Shown here: piece by piece, positions 27,230 through 35,733 of the stretch
How positions within the stretch are numbered: the stretch's first letter is position 1
Layout: the number at the start of each line of letters is the position of its first letter
NCBI GenBank assembly: GCA_028283505.1
Contig: JAPOFX010000001.1
Location: 72,197 to 136,196, forward strand
Reading direction: 5' to 3'
DNA: 64,000 bases
Source of the DNA: Candidatus Poseidoniales archaeon
Lineage (GTDB): Archaea > Thermoplasmatota > Poseidoniia > Poseidoniales > Thalassarchaeaceae
Notes under the pieces: generated by a model
What the model was told of the DNA's origin: nothing
Database searches by the model: none
The model's input: the letters and a program-made list of their open reading frames with translations, nothing else
Made by a program: the position numbers and the translations under genes

Positions 27230-28291
27230 TCAGTCAACACCCGCCATCTTTTTTCTACTGTCATACTCTAGCTTGAAAATCCAAACTCCGCAAATCAATA
27301 TCCCAACAGTTACTCCTAAGAATTCCCACCCAGATGAGAGTAAGAGCAGGAAAAACATTGCCAGGAATGCCAATGAGAAGAAGAATGACCGCGCTGCAGT
27401 TGGCATTCTCCCACTTCCATCTAGTTCCTCATCAATATCTATCCTCCATACAGTTGAGGCATACCACATGCACAGGAAAAAACAAGACCATCTCAGAGCG
27501 TGATATGCCTTATCTCCACCATCAAGATTACCGTTTGCTATTGGTGAGTAAAACGATGCCAAAATAATGAGAATTGAATATATTTTCATCTCGAACAATG
27601 TTCTGGCATTTCCTTTAACATTCGGTAGCATGGGGACGCCCACATCTTCGTATTCTTTTGATCTGTATAGAGCGAGTGCCCAGAAATGAGGTGGCGTCCA
27701 CAGGAATATGATCAGGAACATTAGCCATGGCATAGAACTACCCAAATCCGTGATTGAGGAGATTGCAGATTCGGCCGACTCCGTTGATATTGCAAGAGAG
27801 TCATCAGAAGCAGACCACCCAACCAAAGGCGGCGTTGAACCAGCTATTCCACCTATCACAATGTTCTGAGAGGTTGATCTTTTAAGCCAAATGCTGTAGA
27901 TGAACACATAGAATACCACACTGAATGCTGCCCAAAAAGCTGCAACAGAATTAGACATTAGATAGAGCCAAAAGGTCCCAATAACGGAAAAAGAAACTCC
28001 AAAAATTAATGCTCTTGACGGGGATACTTCCCCCATCGGGATTGGCCTTCCAGAAGTTCTTTTCATCAGTGGATCGATATCGCGATCATACCACATGTTG
28101 ATTGAATTGGCCCCTCCTGCCGTTAGAAAACCACCTATCAATACTACAAACATTGTCCAGACAGTCTCCTTTGTGAGACCCCCGCCTTCAAGTAAATCAT
28201 GGGAAATAACTGCAAAAATACCAGTAATTTGAAGCAGAATCACCACTTTAGGCTTGGTTAGAGTGAGGTAACTACCAATTTTTCCGCTCAT
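27230..28291 (-). CDS. ctaB: Protoheme IX farnesyltransferase (heme O synthase)
   Basis: 353 residues from an ATG, with seven to nine membrane helices. It attaches a farnesyl group to protoheme to give heme O for heme-copper oxidases. The UbiA-family Asp-rich motif is 'NMWYDRDIDPLMKRTSGRPI' (about residues 64-83), the second loop has 'IYSIWLKRSTSQNIVIGG', and the 'FLWTPPHFWALALYRSKEY' segment is diagnostic of CtaB/COX10. It lies 8 bp after ctaA on the same strand, forming a two-gene heme A operon. An aerobic terminal oxidase of heme-copper type is therefore expected elsewhere in the genome. Confidence 0.95.
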   Translation of the reverse strand: MSGKIGSYLTLTKPKVVILLQITGIFAVISHDLLEGGGLTKETVWTMFVVLIGGFLTAGGANSINMWYDRDIDPLMKRTSGRPIPMGEVSPSRALIFGVSFSVIGTFWLYLMSNSVAAFWAAFSVVFYVFIYSIWLKRSTSQNIVIGGIAGSTPPLVGWSASDDSLAISTESAESAISSITDLGSSMPWLMFLIIFLWTPPHFWALALYRSKEYEDVGVPMLPNVKGNARTLFEMKIYSILIILASFYSPIANGNLDGGDKAYHALRWSCFFLCMWYASTVWRIDIDEELDGSGRMPTAARSFFFSLAFLAMFFLLLLSSGWEFLGVTVGILICGVWIFKLEYDSRKKMAGVD

Positions 28292-28299
28292 CCATCCAC

Positions 28300-29349
28300 C
28301 TAATCTTCGACAGTAATACTAGCTCCTCTGGGAGAGGACATAACTGTAACTCCTAGCCAAGCGGTCGCAAGAAGAGTGAATGATACCGTTGCGACCATCA
28401 AGTGCGCTAGAGATAGGTACTCGGAGAAACTCCCGGAATCCCATGATAGGACGTAAGAGGCCCCCAGTAAACCATTTGCGAAGTATGTAGCAGTCGATGC
28501 CCAAACCCAGTTCCTTAGAGTGACGCCACTTTGGCCATGCTGGCAATCTCTCCATATCTTATACGAGCAGAATGCGAGCATTGCTCCCACTATGCTCACT
28601 AACCATCTGTGAACAATCTGGGATTGTAACTCCCAGTTTTCGATGTTTTGAATCAACTTACCGTTGCATAGGGGCCATGAGCCCAGCATCCCATCTACTC
28701 CACACCCATAGTTAGCACCCGGTGTTGTGGAAACATAGACTCCCGAAAATAGGGTAATCAGAGTTGATATTGATAGGATTCCAACCAATTTCCTCCATTT
28801 CATACCAATCAGTGGATCAAAGCTAATCCAGTCTGGAAGCTCATCCTCATCTCGCCTTATCTCCATCCATAGCCAAATCAGCGAAATTAGGAAGGCCATA
28901 GCAGATCCTAGATGTATAGCAACGCTCCAATTCTCATTATCCATTTTTACAGTGAGCCAGCCTATCGCTCCTTGCCACAAAATCAGCCCCAATGTTAGAC
29001 TCGAGACTCCTCTAACTCGGGAGCTCGTCCAAGGCTCTTTCCTGATAAGTAGCCAGTTAAGAATCACTAATGGGCCGACAAAGGCTCCCGCCAGTAGTCT
29101 GTGAAACCACTCAGTAAATATTTGAAACGATGAATACCGGTGCCCGGATCCCCTGGAATCTGCCTCATCAGGATTTTCTTCCCACCACTCCCCCTGTTCT
29201 TCCTCTGAGATGTCAAATCCCCAAGTCCCAAAGCAGGTAGGCCAATCGGGACAGGATTCACCAGCATCATAGATCCTTATCATCCCGCCCATTGAAATCA
29301 CTAATATCGTGAGCACAATCAGGACTTCAGTAGCCCTTCTGGGACTCAA
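28300..29349 (-). CDS. ctaA: Heme A synthase (COX15/CtaA)
   Basis: 349 residues from a TTG start (no usable ATG; this start places the first helix and loop as in homologues). It oxidises heme O to heme A in the membrane. Two related four-helix halves are visible: the first with 'AGESCPDWPTCFG' and the heme-ligand 'EWFHRLLAG', the second with 'GVDGMLGSWPLCNG' and 'QIVHRWLVS'. Cysteine pairs in both external loops are kept. An extra acidic, Trp-rich insertion follows the first loop (about 46-70). ctaB follows after 8 bp and rpoK precedes it by 31 bp on the same strand. Confidence 0.9.
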   Translation of the reverse strand: MSPRRATEVLIVLTILVISMGGMIRIYDAGESCPDWPTCFGTWGFDISEEEQGEWWEENPDEADSRGSGHRYSSFQIFTEWFHRLLAGAFVGPLVILNWLLIRKEPWTSSRVRGVSSLTLGLILWQGAIGWLTVKMDNENWSVAIHLGSAMAFLISLIWLWMEIRRDEDELPDWISFDPLIGMKWRKLVGILSISTLITLFSGVYVSTTPGANYGCGVDGMLGSWPLCNGKLIQNIENWELQSQIVHRWLVSIVGAMLAFCSYKIWRDCQHGQSGVTLRNWVWASTATYFANGLLGASYVLSWDSGSFSEYLSLAHLMVATVSFTLLATAWLGVTVMSSPRGASITVED

Positions 29350-29380
29350 CGAGGAAGTCAGGGGATCACCTTTTGAGAAT

Positions 29381-29668
29381 TCACTCTTCTTCTAGGTGCG
29401 GGTCCACATCTATAGGTATGCGTTCCTGCTCGTATTCTAAGGTAGCTATCTTCATTGGATCGAGGACTACTCTCTCCTTTGCCTCATCGACACCGTATAG
29501 TTGAATCAGCTCGTCACTAAATTCCTCCCTGAGCTCGCTCTCTGTTACGTACAACGGAGCTCCCATGCTAATCTGAAGTGCTCTTGCGCCTATAATTCGG
29601 GCCTTTTCAAATCTTGTGTGGTGTCTAAGAGGCTTGACCATCGACCCATCGACCCGAGTCCCCCACAT
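29381..29668 (-). CDS. rpoK: DNA-directed RNA polymerase subunit K (Rpb6 homologue)
   Basis: 95 residues from an ATG; a second ATG at codon 10 is possible. The Rpb6/omega core is 'TRFEKARIIGARALQISMGAP' at about residues 18-38 (TRFE begins it), and the C-terminal 'PMKIATLEYEQERIPIDV' follows the archaeal RpoK pattern. It stabilises assembly of the largest polymerase subunit. A ~30-residue insertion (ESELREEFSDELIQLYGVDE) lies between the two blocks, making it longer than the roughly 60-residue form of many archaea. It sits between thiolase and ctaA on the same strand. Confidence 0.92.
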   Translation of the reverse strand: MWGTRVDGSMVKPLRHHTRFEKARIIGARALQISMGAPLYVTESELREEFSDELIQLYGVDEAKERVVLDPMKIATLEYEQERIPIDVDPHLEEE

Positions 29669-29713
29669 AAGCCCTCTTACTCTTATTCTCCCCCGAGGAC
29701 CGTAGAAAAACTC

Positions 29714-30874
29714 CTATTTGGAATTAATCAGCATGGCCACGGCATTCCCCCCTCCGAGACAAATTGTAACGATCCCAGAATCATGCCCACCTCTTCGCAT
29801 AGAGTTTACCAAAGTCATCAGACACCTCGTCCCAGTCGCACCCAATGGATGGCCAATTGAGATCGCTCCTCCATTGACGTTGAAACGATTTTCAGGAATC
29901 TGAAAGTGCTTCCTTATCGAGCAAGAGGCAGAAGCAAAGGCCTCATTGTGCTCGAATAACCCAATATCTCCAACACTGAGTTTGTTCCTGGAAAGCAGCT
30001 CTTCTACGGCGGGTATCGGTGCAGACATGACCCTACTTGGCTCAACACCTGATGTGGTGTAGTCTACTATCCTGGCCAATACTGGAAGCCCCATTCTTCT
30101 AGCGGTCTCTTCTGAGGCTACTAAGACAGCTGAGGCTCCGTCAGATACTTGGCTCGCATTTCCCGCAGTAACCTGTCCACCTTCAGAAAATACTGGCTTC
30201 AAACTAGTGAGAGTCGACATATCCGCATCCTGTCTGATCCCCTCATCGATAGAAAGCTCCTTCATGGAAACGCACTCTTCCTCGATTCCTCCATTCTCCC
30301 ATCCTTTTGCGCTCAACTTATGTGACCTGAGAGAGTAAGCATCTGACTCCTCCCTTGAAATTCCGTATTCCAAGGCACAAGTCTCCCCCGTATTTCCCAT
30401 CAGCTCTCCCGAGAAAGCATCCGTCAATCCGTCATGCGAAAGAATCGATAAAAGCGATTTGAAGGGAACGTCCTCTCCTCTCCTTGCTTCTCTAGTAAAT
30501 CTGGGGGCGTTGGACATAGACTCCATCCCTCCTGCTACCACCAGCTCTGAAACCCCTGCCCTAATTTCTGACGCGGCAATCATTACCGCCTTCAAGCTAG
30601 ATCCACAGACCTTGTTGATTGTAGTACAGGAAGTAGAATTTGGCATCCCGCAGCCAAGAGCAACTTGTCTTGCCGGGGCTTGACCGGCTCCAGCCTGCAA
30701 AACCTGTCCCATGTAGACCTGATCGATTTCCCCTCCACTGGGGTCTATTCCGGTCCTTCTCAGTAGCTCCTCTACTGCCCTTATACCCAATTCGACAGCG
30801 CTGTACGAAGATAGTGCTCCTCTAAACCTACCGAAGGGAGTTCTAGCATATCCACATATGACCGCATCGGGCAT
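29714..30874 (-). CDS. Acetyl-CoA C-acetyltransferase (thiolase)
   Basis: 386 residues from an ATG. A degradative-type thiolase with a complete catalytic set: nucleophile Cys90 in 'NKVCGSSLKAV', the 'HNEAFA' motif, 'GGAISIGHPLGATG' with the catalytic His, and the second Cys in 'CLGGGNAV' near the C-terminus. It condenses two acetyl-CoA or cleaves 3-ketoacyl-CoA. Unlike many archaeal thiolases it has the bacterial/mitochondrial type sequence and no adjacent HMG-CoA synthase, which favours fatty-acid or amino-acid breakdown over isoprenoid synthesis. It lies 58 bp after the tryptophan dioxygenase gene on the same strand. Confidence 0.92.
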   Translation of the reverse strand: MPDAVICGYARTPFGRFRGALSSYSAVELGIRAVEELLRRTGIDPSGGEIDQVYMGQVLQAGAGQAPARQVALGCGMPNSTSCTTINKVCGSSLKAVMIAASEIRAGVSELVVAGGMESMSNAPRFTREARRGEDVPFKSLLSILSHDGLTDAFSGELMGNTGETCALEYGISREESDAYSLRSHKLSAKGWENGGIEEECVSMKELSIDEGIRQDADMSTLTSLKPVFSEGGQVTAGNASQVSDGASAVLVASEETARRMGLPVLARIVDYTTSGVEPSRVMSAPIPAVEELLSRNKLSVGDIGLFEHNEAFASASCSIRKHFQIPENRFNVNGGAISIGHPLGATGTRCLMTLVNSMRRGGHDSGIVTICLGGGNAVAMLINSK

Positions 30875-30932
30875 GAAGGTCCCAGTGAGCTATTAGACTT
30901 CAAAGGTCCGGTTATAGGAACATATACATCAT

Positions 30933-31988
30933 CTATTTTGTCGAAATGTATCCATAAAATTCCCCACCCTTTAACTCTGGTCGAGATTGAGGTTTCACCA
31001 ATATGGTTCTGACTGACCATAGGTCTTTGAAAACTCGATATTTGGATGTCGCATCCAGATAATCCACTCCACTGGTTCCACCGGTACCTATCCTCCTTCC
31101 CATTATTCTCTCGACCATTCTAGCGTGAGAATGTCTCCACTTGACCATTGACTCCTCCAGCTCAACAATTGCATCGATAAGCTTCCTGGGCCAAGTTAGG
31201 AGTGGCAGCTCCCGATAAGACTCGATGAAAAGGAGACCTGCCCTTGCTCTGCTTACTCTACCTTTAGGCTTTAGAAAAGACTTAGCGGCTTCGTGTACGT
31301 TCATCATTCTCTCAGCCATCATTTCTGAGGAACCAGAGGCAGAATCACAAGCCTCCTTGTGTGCTTGAAGATGAGCATCGATATATGCGGCCACCAACGC
31401 TTCATCGCCTTCAGAACCATAAATAGAGCCCATTATCGGGGTCCTTTCGATCCAATTCATCAGGGACTCACGCAGACTAGGCAACTCCTTCATTTTCTCC
31501 AAATGAGCTAGAATGCCAGAGTAAACCTCTCCATTTTCTGCCATTTTCCTGAAAGAATCCAACGGATCCATCCCTTCAAATCTGTCTGAATTTTCCAGTC
31601 CAATTAAAATTTCAAACTCCCTCATTTGATAGGATTCGAATCCTGATGCGGTCCCAAGACCGTCCCTGAATGAAAGGAATCCCTGGGGAGTCAATGTTTC
31701 AAGAACTGTCCATTGGTTGGCCATTAGTCTGAAGATTTCCGTCGTCCTGCATAAATGATCAACAGCCACCGGGATATCATTTTCTGGAACATTTTCCTGA
31801 CCGAGGATATTTCGGGCCTCAGAGAGCTCTCTGATGATTTGTTTGAACCAGAGTTCGAATGTCTGATGAACGATAATGAAATGCATCTCGTCAGAACTTA
31901 TGCCTCTGTCCTCTCCCTGAAGCTCCAAAAGCTCCCTGAGATTGAGATACTCGGAATATGTCCAATTACCCTTCTCTGCGCCATCCAT
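30933..31988 (-). CDS. kynA: Tryptophan 2,3-dioxygenase
   Basis: 351 residues from an ATG. It is a heme enzyme that opens the tryptophan indole ring to N-formylkynurenine. The distal His lies in 'FIIVHQTFELWFKQII' (His41), 'RTTEIFRLMANQWTVLETL' matches the substrate-binding helix, and the heme-ligand His is in 'WRHSHARMVERIMG', followed by 'GTGGTSGVDYL' that closes the pocket. The protein is longer than bacterial enzymes by an insertion around 140-200. No kynurenine formamidase or kynureninase gene is adjacent. Rare in archaea and probably acquired from bacteria; it implies aerobic tryptophan use. Confidence 0.93.
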   Translation of the reverse strand: MDGAEKGNWTYSEYLNLRELLELQGEDRGISSDEMHFIIVHQTFELWFKQIIRELSEARNILGQENVPENDIPVAVDHLCRTTEIFRLMANQWTVLETLTPQGFLSFRDGLGTASGFESYQMREFEILIGLENSDRFEGMDPLDSFRKMAENGEVYSGILAHLEKMKELPSLRESLMNWIERTPIMGSIYGSEGDEALVAAYIDAHLQAHKEACDSASGSSEMMAERMMNVHEAAKSFLKPKGRVSRARAGLLFIESYRELPLLTWPRKLIDAIVELEESMVKWRHSHARMVERIMGRRIGTGGTSGVDYLDATSKYRVFKDLWSVRTILVKPQSRPELKGGEFYGYISTK

Positions 31989-32129
31989 ACCTCCCCCTGT
32001 AAGTCACAGCTTGAAGTATTGTCGCTCATTTATTCAATTATTGTCCACAGAATTATCTAAATTTGACAATGGTGGCAGGAAATTGTGGCTGAGCCGTTCC
32101 ATTCCCAGACAGGGGCTCATAACAGACCC

Positions 32130-32681
32130 ATGGAATCCTTGATAGTTGATACCGGTTTGTACCTAGACATACTGAAAATTTCCGATGCAGAGGAGCTTTT
32201 CGCCCTAGTGGAAGAAAACAGGCTATACCTTAGGAAGACGCTACCTTGGCTGGATGAGGTGAGGGGCTTGGATGAACAGATTTCCTACATTTCACATTGT
32301 CAAACTGACTATGAGAATGGAAAGGGAGTCATGTACGCAATCAGAAACGGGGGAAGAATAGTCGGCACTGTCGGGTTGAATTGGTTAGATTTTGAGAACA
32401 AGAGCTGTGGAGTCGGATATTGGATTTCTGAGCACCAAACTGGACAAGGAATAGTCACTAGGAGCTGCTCTAGACTGATAGATCACTGTTTCAACGACTT
32501 GAATCTACATAGGTTTGTGCTCGAAGCATCGGTGGAGAATGTCGCCAGTTGTAATGTCGCAGACAGACTTGGCATGCGACTGGAGGGCGTAAACAAGGAC
32601 AGAGAGTGGCTTTACAATCGATTCGTAGACGGAAAAATGTATGCCATCACAAAGCCGGAATGGCTATCTGCTTCTGACTAG
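32130..32681 (+). CDS. RimJ/RimL-type GNAT N-acetyltransferase
   Basis: 183 residues from the ATG at 32130; a GTG at 32085 would add 15 residues. The GNAT fold is seen from 'RKTLPWLDEV' (the RimL-type WL motif), 'GGRIVGTVGLNWLDFENK', the acetyl-CoA loop 'ISEHQTGQGIVTRSC' (in place of Q/RxxGxG/A) and 'HRFVLEASVENVASCNVADRLG', the C-terminal strand-helix pair. It acetylates an amino group, on a protein N-terminus, ribosomal protein or small molecule; the substrate is unknown. It is divergent from tryptophan dioxygenase and overlaps the convergent rqcH by 4 bp. Confidence 0.85.
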   Translation: MESLIVDTGLYLDILKISDAEELFALVEENRLYLRKTLPWLDEVRGLDEQISYISHCQTDYENGKGVMYAIRNGGRIVGTVGLNWLDFENKSCGVGYWISEHQTGQGIVTRSCSRLIDHCFNDLNLHRFVLEASVENVASCNVADRLGMRLEGVNKDREWLYNRFVDGKMYAITKPEWLSASD

Positions 32682-34819
32682 CCATCCCTTTTCAACAGGC
32701 CAAAGTCCTCTATTGAGCAACCTCCCGGAGGCAAAGCAGATAGTACGTCATCCTGGGCCAGTCCCGTGGCTTTAGAGATGGAGTTCGCAACACTCTCCTT
32801 TTTCGTAGTACCGGGGGTTATTCTCGCCCACCTACCAAACGAATCAGCGATTGACTCTGCCGTACCAATTACTGGCAATGGGACGCCATTAACTATGCCC
32901 ATGCCGATGCCTAACTCCAACTTCAGGTCCCTGAACCAATGCCTTTGCCCCCTTACAACAAACGACCCCCTACCAAGGGACTCCCCACTTTCCGTCTTCT
33001 TGGAGACCTGGCTGGGCCTCACGTAGAAAGAAGTGGCTGCGGCCCCACCACTTCCCCATGCCCTAGACCAGCAAACTGCAATTTGCGCCCCCTCTTTGAG
33101 TATCTCCTGAGGAAGCTCAAGACCCTCATCGGGACCTTCGAGGCCCTGGATTAATTCCAAGGATGAAACTCCTTCGGGCAAACCATCCGCGACTTTGTCT
33201 CTAATTTCCACCCCCTCCTTGATTTTCAACGCACAAGAAGGAGCCCCATGTAAGTCGGCATGGAAATACAAATCCTTGGGTCCTAGGTGTTTCTTCACAA
33301 TCGAGTCGTTTCCTTTTGCATCCCTCCCCCCAATGAACATCCTTCCATCCGACAGTATCGCCCATCTGTGTTTCTCAAACCAAAATTTTCTGCTTCTCTT
33401 GATAGACCTCAGACGTCCACCAGAGGCATCCTTAGCAGCTCGCTTCTCTTCTCTGCTCTGGATTTCCAGCGTCTTAGCAAGAGCGACTTCGGCCCCTGCA
33501 GCCTTTTCCTTTTGGGATCGACCAATCTCGAAATACCTCTGTGCATTCTGATGGACGGTTTTGTCAACTTCTAGAGTAACGCTGGTGCCTGGCTCCCCTT
33601 CCTCATCCGGCAGATAAGCCACTATTGTCTTCTTATCGATATTCACGCCACCGATCCAATCTACCCCCTGACACAAATCGGAGACCTTCTGCCAATTAGT
33701 ATCTGTAACGGCCTGGTTAAATTGAGTGATAATGGAATTTACGTGCTCCCAGTTTTCTTGGATTGACCTACCCAGTTCCTGTGATATTACGGCTTTCTGC
33801 ATGAAACCCTCTACAGCTCTCTTTTGTTGGATTGCTCTCCTCTCAAGCTTGGCTTGCGACTGCTCTAGACTGGACCCATCCTCCACTAGCTTCTCTTCCT
33901 CTCTACGGATGTACCCTGCGGAGTCATGCTCTCCAAATACCGTATCCAGAGCATCCGAGAGGCTCTCAATTTCTATGAATGGCCTGTCCTCCATGCTGTT
34001 CAGCCAGATAGGGGAAATGAGTATGGCCCCATCAGGAGGGCCTGGATCTGAAGTTTTTCCAAGTCCCTGCCACCTCTCCATACTCTCCTTGTCCTCCATC
34101 CAGAGAAAGGAAACTTCCCCCTTCTCCAGATCCTCCATAATCGAGGTTATCGAACCCAGAAGTGACTCTCTCTGTCCAGAGTTCAGTGATGAGGCTGGAA
34201 TATCCTCGGATAGACCAGCTTTTGAGCAGATGGCCGAACCATACACACGTCCCAGATTCAATCTGGATGCGACCGTCCTAATCAGGTCGCTCTCACTCCC
34301 ATCTAGGATTCCATCAAGGACCGCCCCGTTTAGTTCTCGAGGGTCTAGTGATTCAGGAGGAGGGGAATAACGGGCCCCCTTCTTCAGTATCCTACTGGCA
34401 TACTTGGCATGGGTTAGCGGTTGAACTATAATTCCAGAGTCGTCTAAAAGCAGGATATTTCCGTCTCTGAATAGCTCTATGACGAGCGACATTTTCCCCC
34501 TGCCATGTTCAAATTCAAGGGATAACACCCTGTCGAATCCGAGCTGTGAGGCCCCAATGAATCTGGAATTACCGAGATGTTTTCTGAGTACCATCGCGAA
34601 TTGGGACGGATTTGGGGGCATGGGCCTGTCCCTGGTGGAGTGGTAGACCCTCTTTCCTCTGACAATAACCAAATCGGTATTTGCATGCCCCTTCTTGCTC
34701 ATTCTTAGCACGACTTGTTCATAGTGTGGCTGATACGCCTTTCTGATTCTCGCCCCTACCATCTTGTTGAGCTCGACGACGGTTCTTGCAACCTCAAATG
34801 ACGACGTCTGCTCGCGCAT
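32678..34819 (-). CDS. rqcH: RqcH/NEMF (Rqc2) ribosome quality control protein
   Basis: 713 residues from the ATG at 34819, which gives the family-typical start 'MREQTSSFEVARTVVELNK'; a TTG 39 bases earlier is less likely. It binds the 50S subunit with stuck peptidyl-tRNA and recruits tRNA to add C-terminal tails. Seen: the NFACT-N domain with the tRNA-contact Asp-Arg pair in GFDRVLSLEFE, a central helix-hairpin-helix and long coiled coil (about 320-480), and the NFACT-R domain with 'GGRDAKGNDSIVKKHLGPKD' and 'YFHADLHGAPSC'. The conserved DR pair suggests tail synthesis is retained. 'GSGGAAATSFYVRPSQVSK' closes the core. Confidence 0.9.
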   Translation of the reverse strand: MREQTSSFEVARTVVELNKMVGARIRKAYQPHYEQVVLRMSKKGHANTDLVIVRGKRVYHSTRDRPMPPNPSQFAMVLRKHLGNSRFIGASQLGFDRVLSLEFEHGRGKMSLVIELFRDGNILLLDDSGIIVQPLTHAKYASRILKKGARYSPPPESLDPRELNGAVLDGILDGSESDLIRTVASRLNLGRVYGSAICSKAGLSEDIPASSLNSGQRESLLGSITSIMEDLEKGEVSFLWMEDKESMERWQGLGKTSDPGPPDGAILISPIWLNSMEDRPFIEIESLSDALDTVFGEHDSAGYIRREEEKLVEDGSSLEQSQAKLERRAIQQKRAVEGFMQKAVISQELGRSIQENWEHVNSIITQFNQAVTDTNWQKVSDLCQGVDWIGGVNIDKKTIVAYLPDEEGEPGTSVTLEVDKTVHQNAQRYFEIGRSQKEKAAGAEVALAKTLEIQSREEKRAAKDASGGRLRSIKRSRKFWFEKHRWAILSDGRMFIGGRDAKGNDSIVKKHLGPKDLYFHADLHGAPSCALKIKEGVEIRDKVADGLPEGVSSLELIQGLEGPDEGLELPQEILKEGAQIAVCWSRAWGSGGAAATSFYVRPSQVSKKTESGESLGRGSFVVRGQRHWFRDLKLELGIGMGIVNGVPLPVIGTAESIADSFGRWARITPGTTKKESVANSISKATGLAQDDVLSALPPGGCSIEDFGLLKRDG

Positions 34820-34878
34820 TGTACCATACCTGCGTCTTGGAGGTACTTCATCAGCCAATCGATATATTTCCTGGTTTC

Positions 34879-35727
34879 TCAGGCCAATGTCTGAAACTCC
34901 TCAATTTCTGTTAGCACAGAATCCTCGTGCGCGTACTGATTGGAGGGGACCTCTATCAAAACCGAGTTTGGGATACTGTCGACAATTTTCAAAGCTTTCT
35001 CCATTCCATGGAGTTTGTCAGAGGATGCAGCCATAACAGCGCAGGGAAATGAAATACTACTGAGATCGCTAGGAATGGAATATCCCATAAGAAATCTTGC
35101 AGATAGATGCATTTTATGAAGGTCCTGAGAAAGCAATGTCCTCCTGTATCTTATCTTTTGGCCTTCCTCCTTTACCCTCCTCTCTATTGCCCAAATAACC
35201 AATCTTTTGATCAATGAGTGAGTGAATTTAGGAATTGGTGACCTTATGAAAAGCCTGGACCAAATCGGGAACTTGAATTCTGCGTTGGGGGCGAGAAGGA
35301 TAGAGGTTCTTCCAGATAGCTCACCTCTATTGAATGCATCAATCAGTACCGTGGATCCAAGAGATGACGAGAACCAGTCCACCTCAGAGCTTTCTATCCC
35401 ATAATGGATCAAGACTCTCAGAATATCGGATGAAATCCTTTCAATACTGAAATCAGATTTCGTCATCCTTCCATCGATTCTCGAGCTCCCCTTTTCTCTA
35501 GTCTCGATGTACACTATCTTCCTCCGACTCGACCACTTAGATATCAGTGCCCTCCAGCCCTCAAACACAGATCCCCATCCGGGAACTACAACTACCACTC
35601 CCTCACTGGTCGGAGAATCAGGGGTCCAAGTGATTACCCTCAATCTAACATTTTCATTAGTTTGGACCCATTCTTCCGATACCTTTGAGCCTTTAAAATC
35701 TGGAGCATCTGACCAGTAGGATTCCAT
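34879..35727 (-). CDS. Alpha/beta-hydrolase fold protein
   Basis: 282 residues from an ATG. The fold is suggested by 'GVVVVVPGWGSVFEGWRAL' (oxyanion strand and loop), 'IVYIETREKGSS', a nucleophile elbow 'DWFSSSLGSTVLIDA' (about 116-130), and 'HEDSVLTEIEEF' with a candidate catalytic His near the C-terminus. The elbow reads S-x-S-x-G instead of G-x-S-x-G. A lid-like helical region (about 150-210) lies between. Esterase, lipase or thioesterase activity is possible, and no substrate is evident. It lies 59 bp before rqcH and 6 bp after the membrane-protein gene on the same strand, so the three may be one operon. Confidence 0.7.
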   Translation of the reverse strand: MESYWSDAPDFKGSKVSEEWVQTNENVRLRVITWTPDSPTSEGVVVVVPGWGSVFEGWRALISKWSSRRKIVYIETREKGSSRIDGRMTKSDFSIERISSDILRVLIHYGIESSEVDWFSSSLGSTVLIDAFNRGELSGRTSILLAPNAEFKFPIWSRLFIRSPIPKFTHSLIKRLVIWAIERRVKEEGQKIRYRRTLLSQDLHKMHLSARFLMGYSIPSDLSSISFPCAVMAASSDKLHGMEKALKIVDSIPNSVLIEVPSNQYAHEDSVLTEIEEFQTLA

Positions 35728-35733
35728 ATGGCC

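Noticed and set aside
33726-34370. 214-codon frame opposite rqcH
   Set aside because: Ser/Leu-rich mirror of a real gene, caused by codon bias on the other strand.
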